The notes under the pieces: generated by a model | The model's input: only the letters and a program-made list of their open reading frames with translations | The model's database searches: none | What the model was told of the DNA's origin: nothing | From: Candidatus Bathyarchaeota archaeon | GTDB taxonomy: Archaea > Thermoproteota > Bathyarchaeia > Bathyarchaeales > Bathyarchaeaceae | Direction: 5' to 3' | DNA length: 38,019 nt | NCBI GenBank assembly: GCA_029882515.1 | Contig: JAOUKN010000009.1 | Span: 1-38,019 of the forward strand | Program-made: the position numbers and the translations under genes | Shown: positions 8,644 through 16,683 of the stretch, one piece after another | How positions within the stretch are numbered: position 1 is the stretch's first letter | Layout: each line of letters starts with the position of its first letter

Positions 8644-9198
8644 GTGCCTACTCTGAAGGAATACAAGATACTCATTAACGGCAAACCTTATGAAATTAAA
8701 ATAGCGAAACAGGCTGGAGCTCCTTTTTCAGTCAAAGTCAACGACAAACCAGCTAAAGTCAAAGTTGAAAGCATTAGTTACGAAGCTCCTTTCTCAGTTG
8801 AAATGCACGAAAACGTTTACAAGGTTGAGCTAAAGAAGATCGACAAAATGTCGCCTTTTCTAATAAAAGTTAATAGCATACCTTTTAATGTGAAATTGGA
8901 GATGCCTGCAAGAAAGATTCTTTCAAGAGTCTCAGAGCCCTCTGTATCCGTTGTGGTTAAGGAGACTATGAGAAAGGCTGTTGAGGAAGGGGCTGTCACA
9001 GCGCCCATGGCTGGAAAAATTGTTTCTGTCAAGGTGAAGAAGGGAGATTCTGTGAAACTTGGCGAAGTCCTTTGCGTTCTGGAGGCTATGAAAATGGAAA
9101 ATGAAATCACAGCGCCCAAGGCAGGTCTCATCCAAGAAGTTAAGGCTTCAGAGGGCATGCCTGTCAATGAAGGAACAATTATAGTGGTGATAAAGTAG
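8644..9198 (+). CDS. Biotin carboxyl carrier protein with tandem 22-residue repeats
   Basis: The 184-residue product ends in a biotinyl domain (from about residue 118) with the EAMKMENE motif; K150 is the biotinylation site. The N-terminal part is not the usual Pro/Ala linker. It is four successive 22-residue units (5-26, 27-48, 49-70, 71-92), three of them starting with PF and all ending in a V-K-V-E-like strand. The frame is open upstream to GTG 8593 inside the previous gene, but the GTG at 8644 gives the normal carrier N-terminus (TLKEYKILINGKPYEIKI) and sits 5 nt after the carboxyltransferase stop, so it is preferred. No strong Shine-Dalgarno marks either start. It is the obvious carrier partner of the preceding subunit. 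Confidence 0.85.
   Translation: MPTLKEYKILINGKPYEIKIAKQAGAPFSVKVNDKPAKVKVESISYEAPFSVEMHENVYKVELKKIDKMSPFLIKVNSIPFNVKLEMPARKILSRVSEPSVSVVVKETMRKAVEEGAVTAPMAGKIVSVKVKKGDSVKLGEVLCVLEAMKMENEITAPKAGLIQEVKASEGMPVNEGTIIVVIK
8656..8919 (+). repeat. Four in-frame 66-bp coding repeats in the biotin carrier gene
   Basis: Units start at 8656, 8722, 8788 and 8854. Protein units 2-4 begin PFSVKVN, PFSVEMH and PFLIKVN at exactly 22-residue spacing; unit 1 is more diverged (EYKILINGKPYEIKI). The DNA has diverged, so this is an old protein-level duplication and not a recent slippage array. Confidence 0.75.
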
Positions 9199-9218
9199 CT
9201 CCTCTAAGGTTCTCAGAC

Positions 9219-9225
9219 CGCGCGC
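9219..9225. repeat. Short alternating GC tract (CGCGCGC)
   Basis: Seven-base alternating tract followed by AATGATG, 20 nt after the biotin carrier stop. It is a weaker member of the recurrent set. Confidence 0.4.
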
Positions 9226-9338
9226 AATGATGCCATCGCCTTAGTATCTGTTTGTGAGGGCTATATCCAACAATAAGGCGTGCGATAATCCCCACGGCAC
9301 GCTTCAAAGGAGAAAATAGGCGATTAAATTGCAGGCAC

Positions 9339-10436
9339 TCACTTTTTCTCTAGGGTCTCATTGTACAGCCTTTCATATCTAGGCACAATTTTGTCGGGAG
9401 TGTATTTCCTGAGAACTTTCTGCCGTGCGTTCTTGCCAAATTCCTTCTGCAACATTGGGCTCTGCAAAATCTCAAGTGAGTACTGTGCAAGTGCTTCCAC
9501 ATTTCCAACGTCGATTAGAAAACCGTCAACACCGTGAGAAATCAACTCTTTTAGCCCTCCAACATTGCTTGCAACAACTGGGACTTCGCAACTCATAGCC
9601 TCCAATGCAGCAAGTCCAAAGCTTTCGTCTTCTGAAGGCAAGAGGAATAGATCGGAATTCCCAAGAATCTCTTCAACGTTTTTCATATTTCCTAAGAATT
9701 CCACATTCTCAGATATTCCTAGGTTCCTTACCAGTTTCTCGACCTTAGGGCGTTCAGGGCCATCTCCAATTAGGGATAACTTGCAGTTGATTTCTTCTGA
9801 GATTAGTTTGAAAGCCTTTATAATGTCAGGTATTCGCTTGATTGTTCTGAAGTTCGATGAATGGCATATAATCGTTTGTTCTCGATCTCTTTTGAGTCGG
9901 CGAAATCTTCTTGAGTCAGTAAAATTCGGTATTACTCTGATTTCCTGTGAGGTGTCAAACTCGGCCATTGTGCGATCTTTTAGGTATTCTGAAACAGCAG
10001 TTAGAGCATCGCTCTTTTGCATACTAAATTGCGTCACTTCCTTGTAGGATGGGTGACTTCCAACCAAGTAGGAGTCAGTGCCATGTAGTGTAGTAATCAT
10101 CTTCACGGAGTCGTCACAAATCTTCTTGGCCAAGTAGGCAGATATCGCGTTGGGAACAGCGTAATGAGCATGAATTATATCGAGATTGTAGGATCTGATG
10201 ATTTCTGTCAATTTTGAGACTAGAGCTAAAGAGTAACAACAGGGTACACGCTCAAAAAGTGGGTAAGAAAGGAGTTCAACCTCGTGAAAGAAAACGCCCA
10301 TCTCTTGACGAGCTCGAACAGGCCTATCATAGCTGACTAGATGTAACTCATGTTTCTTCGCCAGGTGGTGTGCTAATTCTGTGGCTATGATTCCGCTTCC
10401 ACCAAAAGTTGGAAAGCATGCAATACCTATTCTCAT
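9339..10436 (-). CDS. bshA: BshA: UDP-GlcNAc:L-malate glycosyltransferase (bacillithiol step 1)
   Basis: The 365-residue GT4-family, GT-B fold protein would join GlcNAc from UDP-GlcNAc to L-malate. The N-terminus (GIACFPTFGGSGIIATELA, residues 4-22) and the segments IIHAHYAVPNAISAYLAK, TTLHGTD and HSSNFRTIKRIPDII follow bacterial BshA closely. The nucleotide-sugar site shows the EX7E motif at E271 and E279 (ESFGLAALE), followed by NVGGLKELI. BshA proteins are usually near 370-380 residues, so this is full length. It overlaps bshB1 by 4 bp and is last in a bshC-bshB1-bshA operon, which makes the specific assignment much stronger than a generic glycosyltransferase call. Confidence 0.9.
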   Translation of the reverse strand: MRIGIACFPTFGGSGIIATELAHHLAKKHELHLVSYDRPVRARQEMGVFFHEVELLSYPLFERVPCCYSLALVSKLTEIIRSYNLDIIHAHYAVPNAISAYLAKKICDDSVKMITTLHGTDSYLVGSHPSYKEVTQFSMQKSDALTAVSEYLKDRTMAEFDTSQEIRVIPNFTDSRRFRRLKRDREQTIICHSSNFRTIKRIPDIIKAFKLISEEINCKLSLIGDGPERPKVEKLVRNLGISENVEFLGNMKNVEEILGNSDLFLLPSEDESFGLAALEAMSCEVPVVASNVGGLKELISHGVDGFLIDVGNVEALAQYSLEILQSPMLQKEFGKNARQKVLRKYTPDKIVPRYERLYNETLEKK

Positions 10437-11110
10437 CTGAAGAAGGCCACCGGATCATCTAACTTTAAGGGAGCGTGGCAGAAGAATGGTTCACCGTGTT
10501 TAACGCCTACCCTTAACCCATAGAACTGATCTCTCAACCCTATTGATTTGAGAAGCCCCTCCACACCGAGCATTAATCCCATCTGTGATTTGTAGGCTTT
10601 AATGGCTTCCAACTTTTTTCCATAACACTCTGTAACGTCGACTACAAAAGAAGGATCAAATGATTGATGCAGCATATAATAGGCAACCACTCCAACTTGG
10701 TGGATTTCATGGCGTGTTTGGATTTTTGTCAGCGTAGCAAAGAAGACTGCTTTATCAGTGAGTCGCCTGCTCGCAGCATGATCAGGATGGTGTTCATCTC
10801 CATAAGGGGCTATTAGAACTGATGGTCTATATTGTCTGATCAGATCAGCTAATCGTTTTGCGTCATCATAACCTGAACTCAATTTGCAGTCTCCCAGATC
10901 CATATTTTCGCGAATTTCAACTCCAAGTATTTCAGCTGCTTTGCTTGCCTCCTGCATCCTTGTCTTTCCCGTTCCTTCAGTTCCTAACTCGCCTTTGGTA
11001 AGGTCTACAATCCCAATGCGATACCCTTTTCCACTCATTTTAGCGATCAGACCACCACAACAAAGCTCCGCATCATCTGGATGAGGGCTCAAAGCAAGTA
11101 CGTCTAGCAT
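10433..11110 (-). CDS. bshB1: BshB1: N-acetylglucosaminyl-malate deacetylase (bacillithiol step 2)
   Basis: The 225-residue PIG-L/LmbE-type zinc deacetylase removes acetate from GlcNAc-malate to give GlcN-malate. The metal and catalytic residues are visible: SPHPDDAE (8-15, with H10 and D13) and HHPDH (107-111). Segments DLTKGELGTEGT and R-M-Q-E-A-S-K-A-A-E-I-L-G match the BshB1 subgroup and not MshB. The C-terminal part (ECYGKKLEAIKAYKSQM) is also typical of it. It overlaps bshC by 7 bp and bshA by 4 bp, which indicates one transcript. Confidence 0.92.
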   Translation of the reverse strand: MLDVLALSPHPDDAELCCGGLIAKMSGKGYRIGIVDLTKGELGTEGTGKTRMQEASKAAEILGVEIRENMDLGDCKLSSGYDDAKRLADLIRQYRPSVLIAPYGDEHHPDHAASRRLTDKAVFFATLTKIQTRHEIHQVGVVAYYMLHQSFDPSFVVDVTECYGKKLEAIKAYKSQMGLMLGVEGLLKSIGLRDQFYGLRVGVKHGEPFFCHAPLKLDDPVAFFR

Positions 11111-12678
11111 GTAATCACCCTGTGCTCACCATAATCGGCTTTCAAGTAGTTTTCATAAACAATCTTCAAGAACCCCTTTCCAAATTTTATGAGATAATCC
11201 AAGATATTTATCTGCCGTTCTTGGAGGTCTCCGTAGGGAAAAAGATTGTTATAGGCTTTCGTGATCTGCCGTTTCGTAATCACGTCATGTTCCTTAAGTT
11301 TCGAAAGGATTTTGTCTTCTAAGACGCCAATTGTCTTAAGGAGTTTCCCCCTCGCGAGAGAACAGGATCTAAGGAGAGTTTCGTCAATCGACTCAACCTC
11401 CTTGGTCACATCATCCATACCCCTCAAAACTTCACTTCTAAAAGAATTAAAGACATCATCAATCTTCCCCTTGGCCACCCTCTTCATGAGATTCTCTGGC
11501 TTCCTTAATTCATGAATTTCTGCGTCATATTTTCTAAGGACCTTGGATACTTTCCTCTCGAGTATAGTAGCTCCGAATCTAGGGAATACAACGGGCATCT
11601 CCAAGTCAAAGAAATCGTATACTTCTTTCAGTTGTGCCTGATAAGCAATCTCATTCGGTCCAGCCGCATAAGCAAAGGTGGGAAACAGTGAATCCTGAGT
11701 GACAGATCGAGTGATAGCGTTTGCACTGAACCTAGAGGGCTCATCATCAAGTAAACGAAGGAGTTCTCCTTGAGTGTAGCCATCACTGCCAACCCGAAAT
11801 TCTCCATTGTACGTAACTCGATGTCGTGCTCCTTCATCATCAAGGATAAAGAAATTGCATACGTTAGACTTTTTGTGGATTTTGGGGGAATACCCCAGCC
11901 GATTCAGTCTAGAACCTGCTTCATTCAGGATACGGGTACACTCAGTCGGCCTTCTAATTAGTTTGTCAAAAACAGGAATCATCAAATCTCTCAAGTATTG
12001 TGGCTCAATCATGACAAGCCCCAATTCCCCAAAGAGATAAATCATGAATCTAGAGAAGAAATCTCCTATTGTGGATGACCCTTGAATAGCAGCACCGACG
12101 TCCTGTAGCAAGGATGCTTTAAACTCTGTGTTGGGGCAGACATTTTCTACTATCGTCAACATTCTCTTTAGTTCAGATTTATCTAGACTCATGTGGGAGA
12201 AAGCTATACCTCTCGATTCACAACTATATTGGATCTTAAACGGCTCATTTTGCTTAAACACAGTAATGTGATTGACTTCGGAAAGGTCGTGATCCTCAGA
12301 CGCGTTCCAGAAGATCGGAATAAACGTGTATGTCTGGTCAGATAGTCTTTCACATATTACAATAGTCGACATTGCCTTGTAAATGGTGTACAGCGGGCCT
12401 GAGAACAGGCCAGGTTGCTGACCAGTTATCACTGCATGAGTTTCAGGCCGTAACAGAGACTCAATGTTTTGAATCACTTGTCGGGGAGCCTTTAGTTTCC
12501 TGTTATAGTCAAGCAACTTATCTACGATCTTCTGCCTGCCGACGCGAGATTTTCGGACTATATTCGTGTCTTTAAAATGCTTCGGAAACACCAGCCTAAC
12601 ACGTTTAGAACGACGGAGGTAATCGATAGTTATCTTTTCTGAAGTCACGAATTCATAAGGCAACGCATTGGAAGTCAC
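11104..12678 (-). CDS. bshC: BshC: cysteine-adding enzyme of bacillithiol synthesis (step 3)
   Basis: The 524-residue protein is close to the usual BshC length of about 540. BshC is a family almost unique to bacillithiol synthesis and is thought to ligate cysteine to GlcN-malate. Diagnostic segments are VITGQQPGLFSGPLYTIYKA (83-102), PIFWNASEDHDLSEVNH (121-137), the SLFPTFAYAAGPNEIAYQAQLKEV region, and the helical, coiled-coil-rich C-terminal part. The start is GTG at 12676-12678 with AAGGGA about 5 nt upstream. It is the first gene of the bsh operon and is divergent from a DinB-like gene. No frameshift or missing block is seen. Confidence 0.93.
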   Translation of the reverse strand: MTSNALPYEFVTSEKITIDYLRRSKRVRLVFPKHFKDTNIVRKSRVGRQKIVDKLLDYNRKLKAPRQVIQNIESLLRPETHAVITGQQPGLFSGPLYTIYKAMSTIVICERLSDQTYTFIPIFWNASEDHDLSEVNHITVFKQNEPFKIQYSCESRGIAFSHMSLDKSELKRMLTIVENVCPNTEFKASLLQDVGAAIQGSSTIGDFFSRFMIYLFGELGLVMIEPQYLRDLMIPVFDKLIRRPTECTRILNEAGSRLNRLGYSPKIHKKSNVCNFFILDDEGARHRVTYNGEFRVGSDGYTQGELLRLLDDEPSRFSANAITRSVTQDSLFPTFAYAAGPNEIAYQAQLKEVYDFFDLEMPVVFPRFGATILERKVSKVLRKYDAEIHELRKPENLMKRVAKGKIDDVFNSFRSEVLRGMDDVTKEVESIDETLLRSCSLARGKLLKTIGVLEDKILSKLKEHDVITKRQITKAYNNLFPYGDLQERQINILDYLIKFGKGFLKIVYENYLKADYGEHRVITC

Positions 12679-12716
12679 TGCAAATCCCTTTTACTTCGTA
12701 AAGTTGGGTTCCAAGA

Positions 12717-12726
12717 TTATTTAACC
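12717..12726 (-). promoter_or_regulatory. Probable TATA box of the bsh operon
   Basis: On the minus strand GGTTAAATAA lies about 43 nt upstream of the bshC GTG. It implies a transcript start near 12696 and an 18-nt leader with room for the AAGGGA ribosome site. Confidence 0.45.
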
Positions 12727-12803
12727 TATACCCGTAACATACGTTTCTCAACGTTTAACTCCCACTCATTCGGACGTCACATAGCTCTTCTGTCGAAGCA
12801 AAT

Positions 12804-12814
12804 GCTTTTATTTA
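12804..12814 (+). promoter_or_regulatory. Probable TATA box of the DinB-family gene
   Basis: GCTTTTATTTA is centred about 49 nt upstream of the ATG. With the bsh TATA box it forms a divergent promoter pair about 80 bp apart, so one regulator could act on both. Confidence 0.4.
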
Positions 12815-12857
12815 CAGAGACTCACCGTACCATCACCTATAGGCCAAGATGATGTAA

Positions 12858-13340
12858 ATGTCTGAAAAAGTGGAAATGATCAATGCATTCGCTAAGCTAG
12901 CCTTCGAAAGATTTGACGGCACGATGAAGAACCTGTCTGAGAAAGAGTTGGACTGGCGACCCACAGAAGAGACTAATTCCATCAGATGGATACTCACTCA
13001 TCTCTCCCAACAATGGAACGTGGGAATCTACAGAATCTTGAGAGGAGATCCAGAGTACAAGCCTAAAGACTGGCCTGAAGACTACGTGGGCAACAAATCC
13101 TTCTCTTTTAAGAGAATAATGGATGATGTAGAGAAGGGAAAAAGCAATGTCATGAACGCCCTTGAGAAGTTAGATCAGGCAGAGCTCGAAGTCGATATCC
13201 CGTTGTGGGGAGGCACCAGAAAGCGACAGTTTGGTCTCTTGATCTATCTATCAGAAATCTTTCACCATGTAGGGCAGATCACCTACATTAGAGGTGCGAT
13301 TGGACGCCGAAGGCAAACCGATAAACACTTTCTTACCTAG
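12858..13340 (+). CDS. DinB/YfiT-like protein, candidate bacillithiol S-transferase
   Basis: The 160-residue four-helix DinB-superfamily protein follows the family pattern: an N-terminal helix, then WILTHLSQQ with H48, and the C-terminal metal segment IFHHVGQITYIRG with H136 and H137. The superfamily binds a divalent metal through three residues, usually His. Here E133 stands where a third His is common, so the site may be variant. Several DinB members (BstA/YfiT) are bacillithiol S-transferases. Divergent placement directly beside bshC makes a thiol-transferase role the best inference, but the family also contains proteins of unknown function. Confidence 0.78.
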   Translation: MSEKVEMINAFAKLAFERFDGTMKNLSEKELDWRPTEETNSIRWILTHLSQQWNVGIYRILRGDPEYKPKDWPEDYVGNKSFSFKRIMDDVEKGKSNVMNALEKLDQAELEVDIPLWGGTRKRQFGLLIYLSEIFHHVGQITYIRGAIGRRRQTDKHFLT

Positions 13341-13358
13341 AATTCACAAAGGCTTAGC

Positions 13359-14312
13359 TCAAGCATCCAGTTTCAGTAATTTCGCAGCGTTTTTGTAGAA
13401 GATCTTTTCTATACTCGCCTCGTCGAGTCCAATTGAGTGACAAACTTCAAGTTGCTTCCTCAGATATATAACGCTGAAACCTCTTGGAAAATAGCTGGAG
13501 TCACTTCCGAAGATCAAGCGATCCGGACCAACGGTTTCAACAACTTTTCTGAAAAGCCCTTGTAAATCGATTTCAAAAGGCATCCAACGCATCCATCGGT
13601 TTGAGCCTGAGGTATCTATGTATACGTTCGGGCATGACCAGCACAGCTGAAGAAGTTCTCTGAGGTAACCTGCGCCAAAATGGGGAATGACGAACGGAAT
13701 TTTCGGGAACATCTTTGCCACCTCCCAAAGCGTCAGAGGGTTCATATTCCGCAAATCCAAAGCCGACCCTCCACCTCCACCGAGGACACCGAAATGAATG
13801 ATCACAGGAATCCTCATCTTCTCTGCCATCTCCCACACAGGGTAAATGAACTTATCGTCTATCGGCCTAGTTTGCGAGGATCCTATCACCTTGTACCCTT
13901 TCAGTCCGAGGTCCTCAACCGCGCGTTCAAGCTCGGACGGCGCATCTTCTGAAAATAGGCTGTGATGAGCAAACCCCGAAAACTTGTCTGGATAAAATCT
14001 CACTATTTTTGCCATGTTGTCGTTTCCGCCTCCAGTCACAAAATTTACCCTCTCCACGCCTTTAACTTCGATATCGGCGACCCACCTAGCAGCTTGCTCT
14101 TCATCTGAGTGGACCTCAGATTCAGGCGGCGCAAAACCCCAAAGCCTTCTCATCTCTTCCCTATCACGCGCTGACTGCTCCATAAGTAGATGAGCATTCT
14201 CATCCCCATACCTCTCAGCCAGTCGCTGTTTCCATGAGGCAGCCCACTTCGTCCAACTTGCGGTTGGAAAATGGGCATGAAAGTCAAGTACCTTCAATCC
14301 GTCAAAGGCCAT
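13359..14312 (-). CDS. Amidohydrolase_2-family metal-dependent hydrolase
   Basis: The 317-residue TIM-barrel protein of the amidohydrolase-2 (ACMSD-like) family has DFHAHF at residues 10-15 (the HxH motif), a middle strand with VIIHFGVLGGG, FVIPHFGAGYLRELL, and LIFGSDSSYFPRG near the C-terminus carrying the conserved Asp. Members are decarboxylases or hydrolases of small cyclic or aromatic compounds. The substrate is not evident. It is convergent with the DinB-like gene, 18 bp away, and is probably transcribed separately from the C_GCAxxG_C_C gene upstream (72-bp gap). Confidence 0.85.
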   Translation of the reverse strand: MAFDGLKVLDFHAHFPTASWTKWAASWKQRLAERYGDENAHLLMEQSARDREEMRRLWGFAPPESEVHSDEEQAARWVADIEVKGVERVNFVTGGGNDNMAKIVRFYPDKFSGFAHHSLFSEDAPSELERAVEDLGLKGYKVIGSSQTRPIDDKFIYPVWEMAEKMRIPVIIHFGVLGGGGGSALDLRNMNPLTLWEVAKMFPKIPFVIPHFGAGYLRELLQLCWSCPNVYIDTSGSNRWMRWMPFEIDLQGLFRKVVETVGPDRLIFGSDSSYFPRGFSVIYLRKQLEVCHSIGLDEASIEKIFYKNAAKLLKLDA

Positions 14313-14384
14313 AGAATCTCCCCTTCTTTTCGTACTAACACCTTTGAATTAATATTTTAATCTTCTTTCATGCCCTGTTTGTTG

Positions 14385-14846
14385 TTAGGATTTCTTTAAG
14401 ATTAAGTCAAAGACAGCAGCTGTAACGCTTTCGATGTATTGCCTGCACTTTGTCTCCCATAACATCCCTTCTCTATATTTCTTTCGACCTGTCTCCGTAG
14501 TGATATCGCATCCAGTTAATTCTTGACAGGTTATACAGCCGAATTCCTTTTCAAATCGCTTAAGAAGGTCTAATGCAAACCAGTAGGGTTTTGTTTCTTG
14601 CCTCGTTATCTCGTTTCTTCCAAACTTGAGCCCAAGAGCCATAATACCTCCACTTATGGCGCCGCACACTGATCCGTAACCGCCTATACCGGCTCCAAAC
14701 CCAGTTGCCATCTTGGGTATCAACTCGCTTCGTATTTCCAGCCACTCGCTGATTGCCAGCAGAACCGACTCAGAGCATAAGAATCCCTTAGCAGCGTGCG
14801 ATTTAGCTGACTGTATAACATCCTCCTTCTCCGTCAAATCAATCAC
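14385..14846 (-). CDS. C_GCAxxG_C_C family putative redox protein
   Basis: The 153-residue protein has the family's cysteine pattern: C24, C61 within VCGAISGG (the GCAxxG element, with Cys-Gly order), C104, C107 and C113 in GCITCQELTGC, and C134. Two glycine-rich stretches (GFGAGIGGYG) are present. Such proteins are often found with redox enzymes or transport genes and are thought to bind metal or an iron-sulfur centre; no reaction is established. The neighbours are a JAMM protease upstream and an amidohydrolase downstream on the same strand. Confidence 0.85.
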   Translation of the reverse strand: MIDLTEKEDVIQSAKSHAAKGFLCSESVLLAISEWLEIRSELIPKMATGFGAGIGGYGSVCGAISGGIMALGLKFGRNEITRQETKPYWFALDLLKRFEKEFGCITCQELTGCDITTETGRKKYREGMLWETKCRQYIESVTAAVFDLILKKS

Positions 14847-14884
14847 CTACCGGTGCCTGTACACACATGGTTTTGTTGTGCCTG

Positions 14885-15289
14885 TTATTTAACAATGATA
14901 GTCATTTCTGTTGGTTCACTGTCCCTCATCCGATATGCGGCAAAGTTGTCATCAGTTGAAGATAGGATTAGCCAAATGGCATCTCCCCATAGTTTCATGA
15001 ATTTCAGGTCGATTGTTGAAGGGATTGCTGGTGCTGGATGAGAATGAAACAAACCAACAAAGTCTAGTCCTTCGTCCTCTGCTTTAGTGGTGGCCTCGAC
15101 AGCCATCTCAGGGGCTATCTCAAATCTTTCACTAGAGAGTAGTTTGTTTGGTGCCACCACAACTTTTCTAATGACAGCCCCTTCACTGGTTAAGTCACCG
15201 AACAGCATGGCACAAGCTTCGACAGGATACGTTTTTTGACTCTCTTCTCTTAACAAATCGAGATGGTGTCGTGTTAGTCGGAGAATCAA
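14885..15289 (-). CDS. JAMM/MPN+ metalloprotease (Mov34/PAD-1 family)
   Basis: The 134-residue single-domain JAB1/MPN protein has E24 (YPVEACAMLFG) as the catalytic Glu, then HSHPAPAIPSTIDL, which gives zinc ligands H82 and H84, S91 and D94. The spacing between the second His and the Ser is six residues, a form known in archaeal members. The domain accounts for the whole protein, with no fused ubiquitin-like or E1 domain. Archaeal homologues cleave isopeptide or C-terminal extensions of ubiquitin-like or sulfur-carrier proteins; no such partner gene is adjacent here. It may share a transcript with the C_GCAxxG_C_C gene 38 bp downstream. Confidence 0.88.
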   Translation of the reverse strand: MILRLTRHHLDLLREESQKTYPVEACAMLFGDLTSEGAVIRKVVVAPNKLLSSERFEIAPEMAVEATTKAEDEGLDFVGLFHSHPAPAIPSTIDLKFMKLWGDAIWLILSSTDDNFAAYRMRDSEPTEMTIIVK

Positions 15290-15414
15290 AGATGAACCCT
15301 CATCTGAAGACCTTTTAGAACATGACCCAGATTTATGCTATTTGTCGTGACCAAGCAAGAAAAGTGGCGTGTGCACGCACAATTCCAGAGACATAGATTC
15401 CTACTGTGTAGCCG

Positions 15415-16617
15415 TCAGATTAAGGCGAGTTTCTTGCCGCCTTCCTCGAATGTGGCAATGGCTTTGTCCAGATGTTCCTTGGTGTGTTTGGTACACAACT
15501 GGGTTCTAATTCTGGCTTTGTCACGAGCTACCATGGGATAGATGATTGGGAGTGCAAAGATGCCTTTCTTCCAGATGAAGTTGGCAAGGTCTTTTGCTGT
15601 CTTGCTGTCACCGCACATTATTGGTACGATTGGTGTTTCGCTGTGGCCTGTATCAAAACCGAGGTCTTTCATTGCCTTCATGAAGTATTCACGATTTTTC
15701 CAGACCATTTTCACATGTTGTGGCTCAGACTCAAGAACTTCTATGGCTGCTATACATGCAGCAGCGACTCCGGGAGGTACTCCCCCGCTTAGAAGCCAAG
15801 TCCTAGACTTGTTGTAGGCAAAATTCCGTAAGTCTTCACCACCGGTGATGTGCCCACCTATAACTCCAAAGGCCTTGGAGAAGGTTCCCATCTCGACATG
15901 GACTTGATCTCGGCTGAGATTGAAATGACTCACAATGCCACGCCCGCCTTCTCCGAGCACTCCTTCGCCGTGGGCATCGTCCACATAGACACCGGCTCCG
16001 TGCTCTTGAGCTATCCTGGCGATTTCAGAGAGCGGAGCAAGATCGCCATCCATGCTGAAAACGCCATCAGTGAGAATCCAAATGTGTTCATAGGGTGGTT
16101 TGTGTTTTTCTGCCTCATCCATGACACGTACCAAATCTTCAGTGTCTTTGTGTTTGAAGATGGCGCGATCTGCGTGACTGAGTCGTACTCCATCGATGAT
16201 GGACCCGTGATTCAGTTCATCTGATATGAAGAGGTCTCCCCTCCCGCAGAGTTGGGGAACAAGGCCTTCGTTGGCCATGAAGCCAGTTTGGTAGGTGAGG
16301 GAGGCTGGTGCCCGTTTGAATTTTGCAAGATGTCTGTCTAACTCTTCATGAATTGTCATGTTGCCGGAGATTGATCGGTCGCTACCGGCTCCAGCACCGT
16401 ATTTTTTGGTTGCCTCTATCATGGCTTTGACAACTTTGGGGTGTGTCGAAAGGTTGAGATAGTTGTTGGCGCAAAGCATGATGACTTCCTTGCCGTCGAC
16501 GGTGCATACGGGTTCGTTGGCGGTTTGGAGCTCCCTAATTTCCCAGTTCAGGTTTTCGTCGACAAGCCGACGGTATTCGTTTCCCATATACTTTGTTGGA
16601 TGTCTTTTAATCTGCAT
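15415..16617 (-). CDS. kbl: 2-amino-3-ketobutyrate CoA ligase (glycine C-acetyltransferase)
   Basis: This 400-residue PLP-dependent alpha-oxoamine synthase has the family landmarks YGAGAGSDRSISG (73-85), DELNHGSIIDG, TDGVFSMDGD, VDDAHGEGVLG and TFSKAFG, with K248 as the Schiff-base lysine. Kbl converts 2-amino-3-ketobutyrate plus CoA to glycine and acetyl-CoA. The gene lies 66 bp downstream of threonine dehydrogenase on the same strand, which fixes the specificity within a family that also contains KAPA and ALA synthases. Confidence 0.92.
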   Translation of the reverse strand: MQIKRHPTKYMGNEYRRLVDENLNWEIRELQTANEPVCTVDGKEVIMLCANNYLNLSTHPKVVKAMIEATKKYGAGAGSDRSISGNMTIHEELDRHLAKFKRAPASLTYQTGFMANEGLVPQLCGRGDLFISDELNHGSIIDGVRLSHADRAIFKHKDTEDLVRVMDEAEKHKPPYEHIWILTDGVFSMDGDLAPLSEIARIAQEHGAGVYVDDAHGEGVLGEGGRGIVSHFNLSRDQVHVEMGTFSKAFGVIGGHITGGEDLRNFAYNKSRTWLLSGGVPPGVAAACIAAIEVLESEPQHVKMVWKNREYFMKAMKDLGFDTGHSETPIVPIMCGDSKTAKDLANFIWKKGIFALPIIYPMVARDKARIRTQLCTKHTKEHLDKAIATFEEGGKKLALI

Positions 16618-16683
16618 CTAGATCACCCAAATGATTAGCTGCTTTTCTTTTTTCTAATCCGAGTAACGTCCTCTTAACTTTTG

